From positions 296,001 to 360,000 of the forward strand of contig CP168152.1 in the NCBI GenBank assembly GCA_041545745.1: a stretch of DNA of 64,000 nt, given 5' to 3'. Position 1 is the stretch's first letter; the number at the start of each line of letters is the position of its first letter. The position numbers and the translations under genes were made by a program. The notes beneath the pieces were generated by a model. That model did not search any database. It saw only the letters and a program-made list of their open reading frames with translations, and was not told the DNA's origin. This DNA comes from Stenotrophomonas indicatrix. Lineage in GTDB: Bacteria; Pseudomonadota; Gammaproteobacteria; Xanthomonadales; Xanthomonadaceae. Positions 43,742 to 53,063 of the stretch are shown piece by piece.

Positions 43742-44368
43742 TCAGTCGCGCCGGGTCTGCAGGTAGTCGTACAGCTCCTGGTTGTTCTGCAGGCCCAGCT
43801 TGCGCATGGCTTCTGCCTTCTGCCGGCTGATCGTCTTCGGGCTGCGTCCGCTGCGGTCGGCGATGGCATTGATGTTCAGGCCGTCGGTCAGCAGTTGCAG
43901 CACTTCCAGTTCGCGTATCGACAACGCAGCCGGTGGATGGGGGAACAGCAGATCGCGGGCCTGCAGGTGGCGCCGCAGCTGATCGGAAACGAATATCTGC
44001 CCTGCCATGGCGGCATGCAGGGCCTGCGGCAGCTCGGCGAAGTCGGCGCTCTTGTCGACCAGTCCGTGTACGCCATCGCGTAGCAGGCCATCGAGCAACC
44101 CCGGGTGCCTGGCCCCGGTCAGCACCACCACGGGAAGTTCGGGATGGCGTTGGCGCAGCACGGCCAGCAGTTCGGGACCATCCGGGCCCGGGCCGGGCAT
44201 GGACAGGTCGGTGAGAACGGCATGGCAGGGCTGCTGCACCAGCAGCTGCAGCAGTCCGGCGCCGTCGGCAGCGGCACCGGCCACGTCCATCTGGTGACGC
44301 TCGAGCACGATTCGGATGCCGTGCAGGACGACCGGATGGTCGTCGGCAATGATGATGCGCGGTTGCAC
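43742..44368 (-). CDS. Orphan NarL/LuxR-family response regulator
   Basis: A 208-residue regulator starting at GTG 44368 ([18 protein letters not shown]), with AGGAG six bases upstream deciding that start. The receiver has the acidic pair in IADDHP, Asp54 in LTDLSMPG, Thr in VLTGA and Lys in LVDKSADF. The LuxR helix-turn-helix is [19 protein letters not shown], then [20 protein letters not shown], close to RcsB/BvgA types. There is no neighbouring kinase. A perfect palindrome at 44392-44409 lies just before the start and could be an autoregulatory site. Confidence 0.85.
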   Translation of the reverse strand: MQPRIIIADDHPVVLHGIRIVLERHQMDVAGAAADGAGLLQLLVQQPCHAVLTDLSMPGPGPDGPELLAVLRQRHPELPVVVLTGARHPGLLDGLLRDGVHGLVDKSADFAELPQALHAAMAGQIFVSDQLRRHLQARDLLFPHPPAALSIRELEVLQLLTDGLNINAIADRSGRSPKTISRQKAEAMRKLGLQNNQELYDYLQTRRD

Positions 44369-44391
44369 GGGGAACTCCTGGGAAATCGAAC

Positions 44392-44409
44392 GGCACACCT
44401 GGGTGTGCC
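44392..44409. promoter_or_regulatory. Perfect palindrome upstream of the orphan regulator
   Basis: GGCACACC and GGTGTGCC flank a two-base centre, 24 bases before the regulator's GTG. No T-run follows, so an operator is more likely than a terminator. Confidence 0.4.
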
Positions 44410-44593
44410 AGCGACGATTCTGCAAAGCGGGGACGCGAAGAGGTATAGGAAAGTTCCGAATCGGCATGCAGCAAACCCGGAAAACTCCCTGGGGGCAGTC
44501 CATGTGCTGATAGCCGCCCGCTATGTGCCGCGTGCACCGGGAGGTTGCTGGCCTTCGGGTAAGCTAACGCCCTCGTTTGCACAGGAATTCCAG

Positions 44594-45856
44594 GTGGCTG
44601 ATTCTCCCAACGCTTCCCCGACGCGGATCCGCGCGCTGGAAGGCCAGAAACTGCTCTTGTGTGTCGGCGGCGGGATCGCGGCCTACAAGGCCCTGGAACT
44701 GGTTCGACGCCTGCGTGATGCCGGTGCGCTGGTGCAGGTGGCGATGACAGCCGGCGCCCAGCAGTTCGTCACGCCACTCAGCTTCCAGGCCCTTTCCGGC
44801 CAGCCGACGCGCACCACGTTGTGGGACAGCGCCGCCGAACAGGCCATGGGCCACATTGAACTGGCACGCTGGGCCGATCGCATCGTGATCGCGCCGGGTA
44901 CCGCCGACCTGCTGGCACGCCTGGCCCAGGGCCACGCCGACGATCTGGTCAGCACCCTGTGCCTGGCCAGCACCGCGCCGCTGACCGTGTGCCCGGCGAT
45001 GAACCATCGGATGTGGCTGCATCCGGCTACCCAGGCCAATATCGCTCTGCTGCGCCAGCGTGGCGCGCAGGTGATCGGTCCGGTCGATGGGCCGCTGGCG
45101 GAAGGCGAGTCCGGCCCCGGCCGCTTGGCCGAGCCGGCCGACATCGTCGCCGCACTGGCCGCCAACGGCACTGCTGCCGCCGTCGCTGCAGCGCCGGAGA
45201 CGCACGCGCTGCAGGGCCTGCGCCTGCTCATCAGCGCCGGCCCGACCTATGAAGACATCGACCCGGTGCGTTACGTGGGCAACCGCAGCAGCGGCAAGAT
45301 GGGGTACGCGCTGGCCGCCGCTGCCGCTGGGCTGGGTGCCCAGGTGGTGCTGGTCAGCGGGCCGGTGCAGCTGCCGACGCCGCCCGGCGTGCAGCGCATC
45401 GATGTGCGCTCTGCCGCGCAGATGCGCGAGGCGGTACTGAATGCGCTGCCGGCCGACATCTACATCGGTGCTGCCGCCGTTTCCGATTACACCCCGCGCC
45501 AGGTGGCCGCGCAAAAGCTGAAGAAGACCGCCGACAGCCAGTCGCTGGTGATCGAGCTGGTGCGCACCCCGGACATCCTGGCCGAGGTTGCCGCGCAGAC
45601 GCAGTCGTTGAAGCTGGTGGTCGGCTTTGCCGCCGAGACCCACGACGTGGAGAAATATGCGCGCGGCAAGCTGGTCGACAAGCGCCTGGACCTGGTGATC
45701 GCCAACCAGGTGGGCATCAGCGGCGGCGGTTTCGAAAGCGACAACAATGCCGCCACGGCCTTCTGGCAGGATGGCGAACAGGTATTCCCGGCTACTTCCA
45801 AGCGTGAGCTGGCCGAACAACTGCTGGCGCTGATCGCGCGGAGGCTTCAGGCATGA
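44594..45856 (+). CDS. coaBC: CoaBC (Dfp): PPC synthetase/decarboxylase
   Basis: A 420-residue bifunctional coenzyme A enzyme. The N-terminal flavoprotein decarboxylase (CoaC, about 15-190) has the active-site His87 in MGHIEL and PAMNHRMW at 134-141. The C-terminal synthetase (CoaB) has [21 protein letters not shown] and [18 protein letters not shown]. Where many CoaC domains have ACGDxGPGRM, this one reads [10 protein letters not shown], with Glu170 in place of the catalytic Cys. GTG 44594 with AGGA upstream is the likely start. The stop overlaps dut by four bases; coaBC-dut-algC matches Pseudomonas gene order. Confidence 0.92.
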   Translation: MADSPNASPTRIRALEGQKLLLCVGGGIAAYKALELVRRLRDAGALVQVAMTAGAQQFVTPLSFQALSGQPTRTTLWDSAAEQAMGHIELARWADRIVIAPGTADLLARLAQGHADDLVSTLCLASTAPLTVCPAMNHRMWLHPATQANIALLRQRGAQVIGPVDGPLAEGESGPGRLAEPADIVAALAANGTAAAVAAAPETHALQGLRLLISAGPTYEDIDPVRYVGNRSSGKMGYALAAAAAGLGAQVVLVSGPVQLPTPPGVQRIDVRSAAQMREAVLNALPADIYIGAAAVSDYTPRQVAAQKLKKTADSQSLVIELVRTPDILAEVAAQTQSLKLVVGFAAETHDVEKYARGKLVDKRLDLVIANQVGISGGGFESDNNAATAFWQDGEQVFPATSKRELAEQLLALIARRLQA

Positions 45857-46341
45857 CCCAGGCAAGCAACACCCACGTATTCTCCCCGCAACCGTTGCAG
45901 GTCAAGCTGCTCGACCCGCGTTTCGGCGACAGCTGGCCGCTGCCGGCCTATGCCACCGAAGCCAGTGCTGGCATGGACCTGCGCGCGGCGCTGGAAACCG
46001 CGCTGACCCTGCAGCCGGGCGACACCGCACTGATCCCCAGCGGCCTGGCCATCCATATCGCCGATCCGCATCTGTGCGCGGTGATCCTGCCGCGTTCGGG
46101 CCTGGGCCACCGCCATGGCATCGTGCTCGGCAACGGCACCGGCCTGATCGACGCCGATTACCAGGGGCCGCTGCTGATCAGTGTCTGGAACCGTGGCCGC
46201 GAGGCCTTCACCATCGAGCCGGGCGATCGCATCGCGCAGCTGGTGGTCGTGCCGATTGCCCGCGTCAGCCTGCAGGTGGTGGATACTTTCACCGACAGCG
46301 TGCGGGGAACGGGTGGATTCGGCCATACCGGGGTGCGTTGA
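45853..46341 (+). CDS. dut: dUTP diphosphatase
   Basis: A 162-residue trimeric dUTPase that hydrolyses dUTP to dUMP, keeping uracil out of DNA and feeding thymidylate synthesis. The five family motifs are visible: [37 protein letters not shown] and the C-terminal [10 protein letters not shown]. The start overlaps the coaBC stop (ATGA) and algC begins 12 bases later, so all three are co-transcribed. Confidence 0.94.
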   Translation: MTQASNTHVFSPQPLQVKLLDPRFGDSWPLPAYATEASAGMDLRAALETALTLQPGDTALIPSGLAIHIADPHLCAVILPRSGLGHRHGIVLGNGTGLIDADYQGPLLISVWNRGREAFTIEPGDRIAQLVVVPIARVSLQVVDTFTDSVRGTGGFGHTGVR

Positions 46342-46353
46342 CAGGGGACATCG

Positions 46354-48702
46354 ATGAGCGGCATCGGGGAAGCACAGCGGGGCAAGACGTTGGGGCGCAG
46401 CGCGCCATTGCTGGGCGTGCTGCTGGTACTGCTGGCCGCGTGGTTCGGCTGGAGCGCGGTGCAGCAGTGGCGGCAGGCGGCCAGCGGGGACGCGCTGGAA
46501 CAGGCGCGCGACCAGGCCGTGCAAGGGCTGCAGCAGGCTGCCTCCGGCCAGTTGCAGCAGCTGCAGCAGCAGTTGAAGGGTGACCGCGTGCAGCAGGCGC
46601 TGCAGGCCGGTGATGCCGCCGGCGCTGCCTTGGCGCTGCGGGAGAGCTGGACCGGCGTCGAGCACGTGGACGTGCTGGGCGCTGACCTGGCCGTGGGCTA
46701 TGCCGATGCGGCCACCTTTGGATATGCACGCCTGGCCCTGCTGGAATCGGCGCTGGCCGAGGGCAAGGCAACCCTGCGCGTGGTCCGCGATGGCGGTGGC
46801 AACCGTCTGGGTCTGGCCGCGCCGGTACAGCTGGCCGGTGCTGGACCGGCGCTGGTCTATGTCCGCCAGCCGCTGCTGAGGTTGACCGCGCCGTTGGATC
46901 AGGTGCGCGTCCCCGGCAACGGCTTCCTGGCGCTGCGCCAAGGAGCACACAACATCGTGGTGCAGGGCGATACCGGCCTGTCCGAGAGCGCCGAAGCAAT
47001 GGCGCGCCCGGTGGCCGGAACCCCGTTGCGATTGGCCGCCGGAGTGCCCAATGTGGAACCCGGCCCGCTGGGGCTGGGAGCCCTGGCCAGCGCGATTGTC
47101 GCCCTGCTGCTGGCCTTCATCGCGGTACTGCTGGTGGTAGGCCGTGGCCGGCTGCCGAAGTCACTGCCGCTGCCCAGCCGGCGCAGCGCGGTGGCCGACA
47201 CCGATCACGGCCCGACCCTGCGTGAAAGCCTGCAGATGGTCCCGCCGGCGGTGCCTGGCGAGGCGGTCGCCGAGGCTGCACCGCCACCGCCGCCACCGGT
47301 TCCCGCCGAGGAACTGGCTGCGGGCATCTTCCGTGCCTACGACATCCGCGGTGTGGTCGGCAGCGAGCTGACGGCGCGCACCGCCGCGCTGATCGGCCAG
47401 GCCATCGGCACCGTCGCCCTTGAGCAGGGCCTGCGCGAGGTGGTGATCGGCCGCGATGGGCGCCTGTCCGGTCCCGAACTGTCGGCGGGGCTGGCCGAAG
47501 GCCTGCGGCGAGCCGGTTGTGCGGTGATCGATATCGGCCTGGCGCCGACCCCGGTGGTGTATTTCGCCGCCTTCCATCTGCGCACCGGTACCTGTGTAGC
47601 GGTCACTGGCAGCCACAATCCGCCGGACTACAACGGTTTCAAGATCGTCATCGGTGGTGAGACCCTGTCCGGCGATGCGATCACCGACCTTTACCAGCGC
47701 ATTGTCGAAGGACGTCTGGTGCAGGCGGCGGAGCCGGGTGATTACCAGCAGCGCGAGGTCGCCGCTGATTACATCCAGCGTATTGCCGATGACGTGCAGC
47801 TGGACCGCCCGCTGAAGGTGGTCGCCGACGCGGGTAACGGTGTGGCCGGTGCCTTCGCGCCGCAGCTGCTGGAAGCGATCGGCGCCGAGGTCATTCCGTT
47901 GTACTGCGATGTCGACGGCACCTTCCCCAACCACCACCCCGATCCCAGCGAGCCAGCAAACCTGGAAGACCTGGTGCAGACGGTCAAGCGCTTCGGCGCC
48001 GACCTCGGCGTGGCGTTCGATGGTGATGGCGATCGCCTCGGTGTGGTCACCGGTGAAGGCAAGATCATCTACGCCGACCGTCTGCTGATGCTGTTCGCCG
48101 CCGACGTGCTGATGCGCAACCCGGGCGCGATGGTGATCTACGACGTGAAGTGCACCGGCAAGTTGTCTGATCACGTGCTGCGCAATGGTGGCAGCCCGTT
48201 GATGTGGAAGACCGGGCACTCGCTGATGAAGGCGAAGATGCGCGAGACCGACGCCGAACTGGCGGGCGAGATGAGCGGCCACTTCTTCTTCAAGGAGCGC
48301 TGGTTCGGCTTCGACGACGGCCTGTACGCCGCTGCGCGCCTGCTGGAGATCCTGGCCCAGCGCGAAGAGACACCTGACGAAGTGCTGGCCGAGCTGCCGG
48401 AAATGGTGGCGACGCCGGAGCTGAAGGTGCCGGTGGCCGAGGGAACCCCGCACGCGCTGGTGGCGATGCTGGTGGCCGCTGCGCAGTCGCCGGACAACCC
48501 GTATGTCGGCGGTCGCCTGTCGACCATCGACGGCCTGCGGGTGGACTTCGCCGACGGCTGGGGCCTGGTTCGCGCGTCCAACACCACGCCGGTGCTGGTG
48601 CTGCGCTTCGAAGGCAACGACGAAGCGGCACTGGAACGTATCCAGGCATTGTTCCGCAGCCAGCTGCAGCCGGTGCTGGGCGACGCCCCGCTGGGATTCT
48701 GA
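46354..48702 (+). CDS. algC: Phosphomannomutase/phosphoglucomutase with membrane-anchored N-terminus
   Basis: A 782-residue protein. The C-terminal 460 residues are a classical AlgC-type hexose phosphomutase: FRAYDIRGVVG at about 326, active Ser420 in VTGSHNPPDYNGFK, the magnesium loop FDGDGDR and the sugar-binding GEMSGH. It interconverts mannose or glucose 1- and 6-phosphates for LPS and exopolysaccharide. The N-terminal 320 residues are unusual: helices at 19-38 and 242-263 enclose about 200 residues predicted periplasmic, then a Pro-rich linker (300-317). Similar long forms are annotated in pseudomonads. Last gene of coaBC-dut-algC. Confidence 0.9.
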   Translation: MSGIGEAQRGKTLGRSAPLLGVLLVLLAAWFGWSAVQQWRQAASGDALEQARDQAVQGLQQAASGQLQQLQQQLKGDRVQQALQAGDAAGAALALRESWTGVEHVDVLGADLAVGYADAATFGYARLALLESALAEGKATLRVVRDGGGNRLGLAAPVQLAGAGPALVYVRQPLLRLTAPLDQVRVPGNGFLALRQGAHNIVVQGDTGLSESAEAMARPVAGTPLRLAAGVPNVEPGPLGLGALASAIVALLLAFIAVLLVVGRGRLPKSLPLPSRRSAVADTDHGPTLRESLQMVPPAVPGEAVAEAAPPPPPPVPAEELAAGIFRAYDIRGVVGSELTARTAALIGQAIGTVALEQGLREVVIGRDGRLSGPELSAGLAEGLRRAGCAVIDIGLAPTPVVYFAAFHLRTGTCVAVTGSHNPPDYNGFKIVIGGETLSGDAITDLYQRIVEGRLVQAAEPGDYQQREVAADYIQRIADDVQLDRPLKVVADAGNGVAGAFAPQLLEAIGAEVIPLYCDVDGTFPNHHPDPSEPANLEDLVQTVKRFGADLGVAFDGDGDRLGVVTGEGKIIYADRLLMLFAADVLMRNPGAMVIYDVKCTGKLSDHVLRNGGSPLMWKTGHSLMKAKMRETDAELAGEMSGHFFFKERWFGFDDGLYAAARLLEILAQREETPDEVLAELPEMVATPELKVPVAEGTPHALVAMLVAAAQSPDNPYVGGRLSTIDGLRVDFADGWGLVRASNTTPVLVLRFEGNDEAALERIQALFRSQLQPVLGDAPLGF

Positions 48703-48780
48703 GGTGATGCCGGGCTGCGCCCGGCACCCGCCGAATCCACGTCAACGTCAAATTCAACCGCTGGCTTCCTGCGGGATGGC

Positions 48781-48877
48781 GGGGTGGGTCCGGTCGCGGG
48801 GGACGCTGCAAGTACGTCCATGTAAGCTCGGTCGCCGCATCCATGCGGCTCACGCCTCCGCAACCGGACCCACCCCG
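48781..48877. repeat. 97-nt inverted-repeat element
   Basis: GGGGTGGGTCCGGTCGCGGG at the left end pairs with CGCAACCGGACCCACCCC at the right; an inner hairpin GCCGCATCCATGCGGC sits at 48834-48849. It is distinct from SMAG. No open frame of interest lies inside. Confidence 0.7.
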
Positions 48878-48925
48878 CCTTCGACAGATCTCCGCGATCT
48901 GTCGGAATGGTATGGCCTGCTCTTG

Positions 48926-49009
48926 GTAGGTGTCGACCTTGGTCGACACGGTAGATCCACGCCATGCGTGGATCTACTTGTCCGGTGGGTGCCGACCGTT
49001 GGTCGGCAC
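48926..49009. repeat. Three consecutive SMAG-type hairpins
   Basis: Three different stem families lie in tandem: GTAGGTGTCGACC/GGTCGACAC (48926-48949), GTAGATCCACGC/GCGTGGATCTAC (48951-48977) and GTGCCGACC/GGTCGGCAC (48989-49009). The last ends four bases from the kdpE stop. Confidence 0.85.
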
Positions 49010-49012
49010 GCC

Positions 49013-49726
49013 TCACCCCTTGAACCGCAACCCCACGCCCGGTTCCGTAAACAGGTAGCGTGAATCCAGCGCCGAGTCGCCCAGCTTGTGCCGCAGCTTG
49101 CCGACCAGGATGCGCAGGTAGTGGGTGTCATGCTGATGGGTGGGTCCCCAGATCTCCTGCAGGATCTGCGGTTGCGTCACCACCCGACCGGCATTGCGCA
49201 GCAGCAGCGACAACAGCGCGTACTCCTTGCGGGTCAACGCCACCAGCTCGCCATTGATCGCCACTTCGCGGCGCACCAGGTCCACGTGCAGGTGGCCATC
49301 GTCGAACACCGGCGGCGTGCCATCGGTCGGTACGCTGCGTGTGCGCAGCAGCGCACGTACCCGCGCCATCAGCTCCTGGGTGCCGAAGGGTTTGGTCACG
49401 TAGTCGTTGGCGCCGTTGTCCAGTGCACGCACCTTCTCGGTTTCGCCGGCACGCACGGTCAGCATGATCACCGGCACCTGGCTCCACTGCCGCAGCTGCT
49501 CCAGTACCTCGTGGCCTTCCATGTCCGGCAGGCCGATGTCCAGGATCACCAGGTCCATGTCCTCGCTGGCGGCCATCTGCAGGCCTTCCTGGCCGGTCGC
49601 GGCCTGGCGCACCTGATAGCCCTGCGCGCGCAGGCTGATGTCCAGGAACCGGCGGATCTGGGTTTCATCGTCGATCACCAGCACGCGCGGGGCCGGCGCG
49701 CTGGCGTCAGTCGGGGTCGGACTCAT
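49013..49726 (-). CDS. kdpE: KdpE response regulator
   Basis: A 237-residue OmpR/PhoB-family regulator of potassium uptake. The receiver has VLVIDDE, phospho-acceptor Asp63 in VILDIGLPDMEG, Thr in MLTVR and Lys in YVTKPF. The winged helix-turn-helix ends the chain (LTRKEYALLSLLLRNAGRVV, HYLRILVGKLRHKLGD). It starts within the last 20 bases of kdpD, so the pair is translationally coupled. Its likely target is the site upstream of kdpF (57036-57054). Confidence 0.93.
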   Translation of the reverse strand: MSPTPTDASAPAPRVLVIDDETQIRRFLDISLRAQGYQVRQAATGQEGLQMAASEDMDLVILDIGLPDMEGHEVLEQLRQWSQVPVIMLTVRAGETEKVRALDNGANDYVTKPFGTQELMARVRALLRTRSVPTDGTPPVFDDGHLHVDLVRREVAINGELVALTRKEYALLSLLLRNAGRVVTQPQILQEIWGPTHQHDTHYLRILVGKLRHKLGDSALDSRYLFTEPGVGLRFKG

Positions 49727-52367
49727 CGTGGGAGGCTGGCTTGAGCAGGGGCAGGGTGATGCGGATCAGGGTACCGCGACCGTCGCGCCCGGGCAGCGCC
49801 TGTACGCTGCCGCCGTGCGCGCCGATCATGCCCTGGCAGATGGTCAGGCCCAGGCCGGTGCCGTGGCGGCCGCGGTCGCCGCGCTCGACGCTGTAGAACA
49901 TGTCGAAGATCCGCGCGCGCTCGTCGTCGGGAATACCGGGGCCGGCATCGATCACGTCGATACGCAGCTGACCATCCAGTTCGCGCGCCAGCACCTGCAC
50001 GGCGGCATCGGCTGGCGAGAACTTGGCGGCGTTCTCCATCACATTGAACACCGCCTGCTCGACCAGTGCCGGATGCACCCAGATCGGTGCCAGCGTTGCC
50101 GGAATATCCAGCTCCAGTCGCACCTTCGGCTGGTAACGCTGCAGGCGGCGGGCGGCCGAACCAATCAGCTCATCCACGCCTATCCAGTCGCGGTTGATCT
50201 TCAGGCCCTCGTGGCCCAACCGGGTCATGTCCAGCAGGTTCTGGATGTAGCGGTCCAGGCGCTCGCCTTCGACCAGGATGGTGTCCAGCAATGCCCGGCG
50301 ATCGGTCAGATCCATTGCCGCGCCGTAGCTGGCCAGACTGTCGGCCGAGCCGATCATCGCCGCCAGCGGCGAACGCAGGTCGTGCGATACCGAGGAAAGC
50401 AGGGCAGAGCGCAGCCGCTCGGTCTCGTTGCTGACGTGCGCCTGTTCCAGCTCGGCCACCAGGCGCGTGCGCAACGCGGCCTGGGCGATGTCATCGACCA
50501 TCGCTTCGGCCAGCTGGCGCTGTTCGGGCAGCAGCCGCGCCTGCGCACCTGGCAGGTACAGTCCGGCCACGCCGATCGCACGGTCTTCGCCGTCCAGCAG
50601 TGGCAGGAACCACCATTGCGCGCCTGCCAGGGTATCGGTGAAACGGCCACTGGGCTGGCCATGGCGCAGGGCCCAGTCGGCCGCCGCCAGGTCGGTGTCA
50701 CCGGGCAGGTGACGGCCACCGGCCGCGATATCGGAGCCGATCCGCAGCCATGCCGGAACATCCATGGCCTGTTCCAGCGCATGCCGGCCGGCCTGTGCCA
50801 CTTCACCGTTGCCGGCCGCGCTGGCCAGCTGCCGGCCCAGCTGCTGGCGCGCGCGCGCATGGCGGTTGGCCGCGCGCAGGGCGATCACCTGCATGCGCAG
50901 GCGCGACGCCAGGCGTCCGGCGACCAGCGCCGCCGCCAGGAACAGGAACACGGTGATCACACCCTGCCGTGCGCCGATGGCGAAGGTGAAGCGCGGCGCG
51001 ATGAACAGGAAGTTGTAAGCGAGGAAACACAGGATCGCCGCCATTACCGCGACGCTGGCACGTGTGCGCGCGGCCACCAGCACAACGGCCACGATGAACA
51101 CCATCGACAGATCGGCCATGCCTACCCAGCGTTCGGCCAGCCACGCCACCAGGCAGGCCAGCGCAGTAGCCAACAGCGCCTGCAACGGCTCGTGACTGAT
51201 ACCGCGCATCGGTGGCAGCAGGCCCTCTCGACGGGAACGGGCACGCGCCTGCGGCGTGCTGATGATGGTGATCTCGTAGTGCGCGCCGCGCTGGATCAAC
51301 TGCTGGGTCAGGGTACGGTTGAACATCCGCGCCAGCGGCCGTTCGCGGGTACGCCCCAGCACCAGCGTCGATACGCCGTTGTGCGCGGCGTGGTCGAGCA
51401 ATGCGTCGGCGATGCTGGAGCCGTGCAGCAGCTCGGCTTCGCCGCCGAGGCGGCGGGCCAGCGCGAACGCCGCATCGATCTCGCGCCGGGTTGCTTCGTC
51501 CTGGCGGCGTCCCTGCACCGTCACCACCGTCCACGGTGCATCGCGGCGTTCGGCGATGCGTCGCGCCACCCGCACCAGGTATTCACTCTGGCCGCCGCCA
51601 TCGATCGCCACCAGCACACCACGTCGCAGCGGCAGATTGCTCTCACCGCGCGCGGCGCGCGCTTCGCGCAGGCTGCTGTCGACGCGGTCGGCCGCTTCCT
51701 GCATCGCCAGTTCGCGCAGCGCGGTCAGGTTGGCCGGCGAGAAAAACGCCTGCAGTGCCTGCGCGGCCTGCTCGGGCACGTACACCTTGCCCTGCTGCAG
51801 GCGCGCGATCAGCTCGCGCGGTGGCAGATCGACCAGCACGATGTCGTGCAGGCGGTCGAGCACGCCGTCGGGCACGGTCTCGCTGACGCGTACGCCGGTG
51901 ATGCGCATCACCACATCGTTGAGGCTTTCCAGATGCTGGATGTTGACCGTGGTCCAGACGTCGATGCCGGCGTCCAGCAGTTCCATCACGTCCTGCCAGC
52001 GCCGTTCATGGCGGCTGCCCGGCGCATTGCGATGGGCCAACTCGTCCACCAGCACCAGCGCCGGCCTGCGTGCCAGCACGGCGTCCAGATCCATCTCCTG
52101 CAGGTCGTGGCCATGGTAGGCCACGTCCTTCAGCGGCAACCGCGGCAGGCCTTCCAGCAGAGCCTGGGTGTCGGCACGGCCGTGGGTCTCCACCAGCCCG
52201 ACCACCAGGTCCACGCCACGGCGCAGCTGTTCCTGCGCGCGCGTCAGCATGGCGTAGGTCTTGCCGACGCCGGGCGCAGCGCCCAGGAACACGGTGAGCT
52301 TGCCACCGGCTTCGCGTTGCAGTCCTTCCACCAGGGCGTTGGCCTGGCGGGTCCGCAGATCAGTCAT
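49707..52367 (-). CDS. kdpD: KdpD osmosensitive potassium-channel sensor kinase
   Basis: An 886-residue sensor kinase. The N-terminal KdpD domain has Walker A FLGAAPGVGKTY (about 28-39) and VDELAHRNAPGSRHERRWQDV. A USP-type domain follows (about 245-365), then four membrane helices (about 395-490), a GAF domain and the catalytic core, with the phospho-acceptor His near residue 665 in SSVSHDLRSPLAAM and GTGLGLTICQGMI in the ATPase. Start MTDLRTRQANALVEGL at 52367 matches the family; ATGs at 52382 and 52391 are alternatives. No ribosome site clearly decides. Confidence 0.93.
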   Translation of the reverse strand: MTDLRTRQANALVEGLQREAGGKLTVFLGAAPGVGKTYAMLTRAQEQLRRGVDLVVGLVETHGRADTQALLEGLPRLPLKDVAYHGHDLQEMDLDAVLARRPALVLVDELAHRNAPGSRHERRWQDVMELLDAGIDVWTTVNIQHLESLNDVVMRITGVRVSETVPDGVLDRLHDIVLVDLPPRELIARLQQGKVYVPEQAAQALQAFFSPANLTALRELAMQEAADRVDSSLREARAARGESNLPLRRGVLVAIDGGGQSEYLVRVARRIAERRDAPWTVVTVQGRRQDEATRREIDAAFALARRLGGEAELLHGSSIADALLDHAAHNGVSTLVLGRTRERPLARMFNRTLTQQLIQRGAHYEITIISTPQARARSRREGLLPPMRGISHEPLQALLATALACLVAWLAERWVGMADLSMVFIVAVVLVAARTRASVAVMAAILCFLAYNFLFIAPRFTFAIGARQGVITVFLFLAAALVAGRLASRLRMQVIALRAANRHARARQQLGRQLASAAGNGEVAQAGRHALEQAMDVPAWLRIGSDIAAGGRHLPGDTDLAAADWALRHGQPSGRFTDTLAGAQWWFLPLLDGEDRAIGVAGLYLPGAQARLLPEQRQLAEAMVDDIAQAALRTRLVAELEQAHVSNETERLRSALLSSVSHDLRSPLAAMIGSADSLASYGAAMDLTDRRALLDTILVEGERLDRYIQNLLDMTRLGHEGLKINRDWIGVDELIGSAARRLQRYQPKVRLELDIPATLAPIWVHPALVEQAVFNVMENAAKFSPADAAVQVLARELDGQLRIDVIDAGPGIPDDERARIFDMFYSVERGDRGRHGTGLGLTICQGMIGAHGGSVQALPGRDGRGTLIRITLPLLKPASHDESDPD

Positions 52368-52418
52368 GGGAGCCGCTGTCATGGCCGCCATTGTGCGCGC
52401 AGCGGGTGCAGCCCTGCA

Positions 52419-53063
52419 TCACGGCGCGCGTGCCGCGTGGTCCAGTGCGAAGTTCAGCGTCACCACGTTCACCCGTGGCTGGCCGAATACGCCCCATTGC
52501 CGGCCCTGCGTGTTGGCCTTCACCAGTGCCTGCACCTGCTCGACGGACAGGCCACGCGCACGCGCCACCCGGGCCACCTGCAGTTGCGCTGCCGCCGGCG
52601 ACAACTGCGGGTCCAGGCCGCCGCCGGACTGGGTGACCAGATCGGCAGGGACCTGCGCAGGCGTCACGCCTTCGCGCGCGGCCACTGCCGCAGTACTAGC
52701 CGCCACACGCTCGGCCAGCGCCGGGTTGCTGCGGGCCAGGTTGGAGCCGGCCGCCGCCATCGGGTCGTAGTTGGCCGCCGACGGCCGCGCCTGGAAGTAG
52801 CCATCGCCGGTGAAGGGCTGCGACAGCCATGCCGAAGCACGCACCTGGCCGCTGCCATCGCGCAGCAGGCTGCCTTCGGCCTGCGCCGGGAAGGACAGGC
52901 CGGCGAAACCGGTAGCAATGCCCGCGTAGACCGCACCGGCCAGCAGCAGGGTAGCCACGCCCAGGCCGATGGCCGGGCGCCAGCTGGCGCCATCCTGCAG
53001 CGTGGCCACGCGCGCCTCGCTTTTCAGTTCGCGGGAAAGGGAAGGGGAGTCAGAACGGTTCAT
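52419..53063 (-). CDS. kdpC: KdpC potassium-transporting ATPase subunit
   Basis: A 214-residue subunit of the KdpFABC pump. One helix at about 32-54 anchors a periplasmic domain; conserved segments are [39 protein letters not shown] and [22 protein letters not shown]. KdpC stabilises KdpA-KdpB and promotes ATP binding. Its start overlaps kdpB by four bases. Confidence 0.93.
   Translation of the reverse strand: MNRSDSPSLSRELKSEARVATLQDGASWRPAIGLGVATLLLAGAVYAGIATGFAGLSFPAQAEGSLLRDGSGQVRASAWLSQPFTGDGYFQARPSAANYDPMAAAGSNLARSNPALAERVAASTAAVAAREGVTPAQVPADLVTQSGGGLDPQLSPAAAQLQVARVARARGLSVEQVQALVKANTQGRQWGVFGQPRVNVVTLNFALDHAARAP

Noticed and set aside
48926..49009. Possible CRISPR array (three short repeats).
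   Set aside because: The hairpins differ in sequence, with no constant repeat and no spacers of even length; they match SMAG repeats. No cas genes are present.
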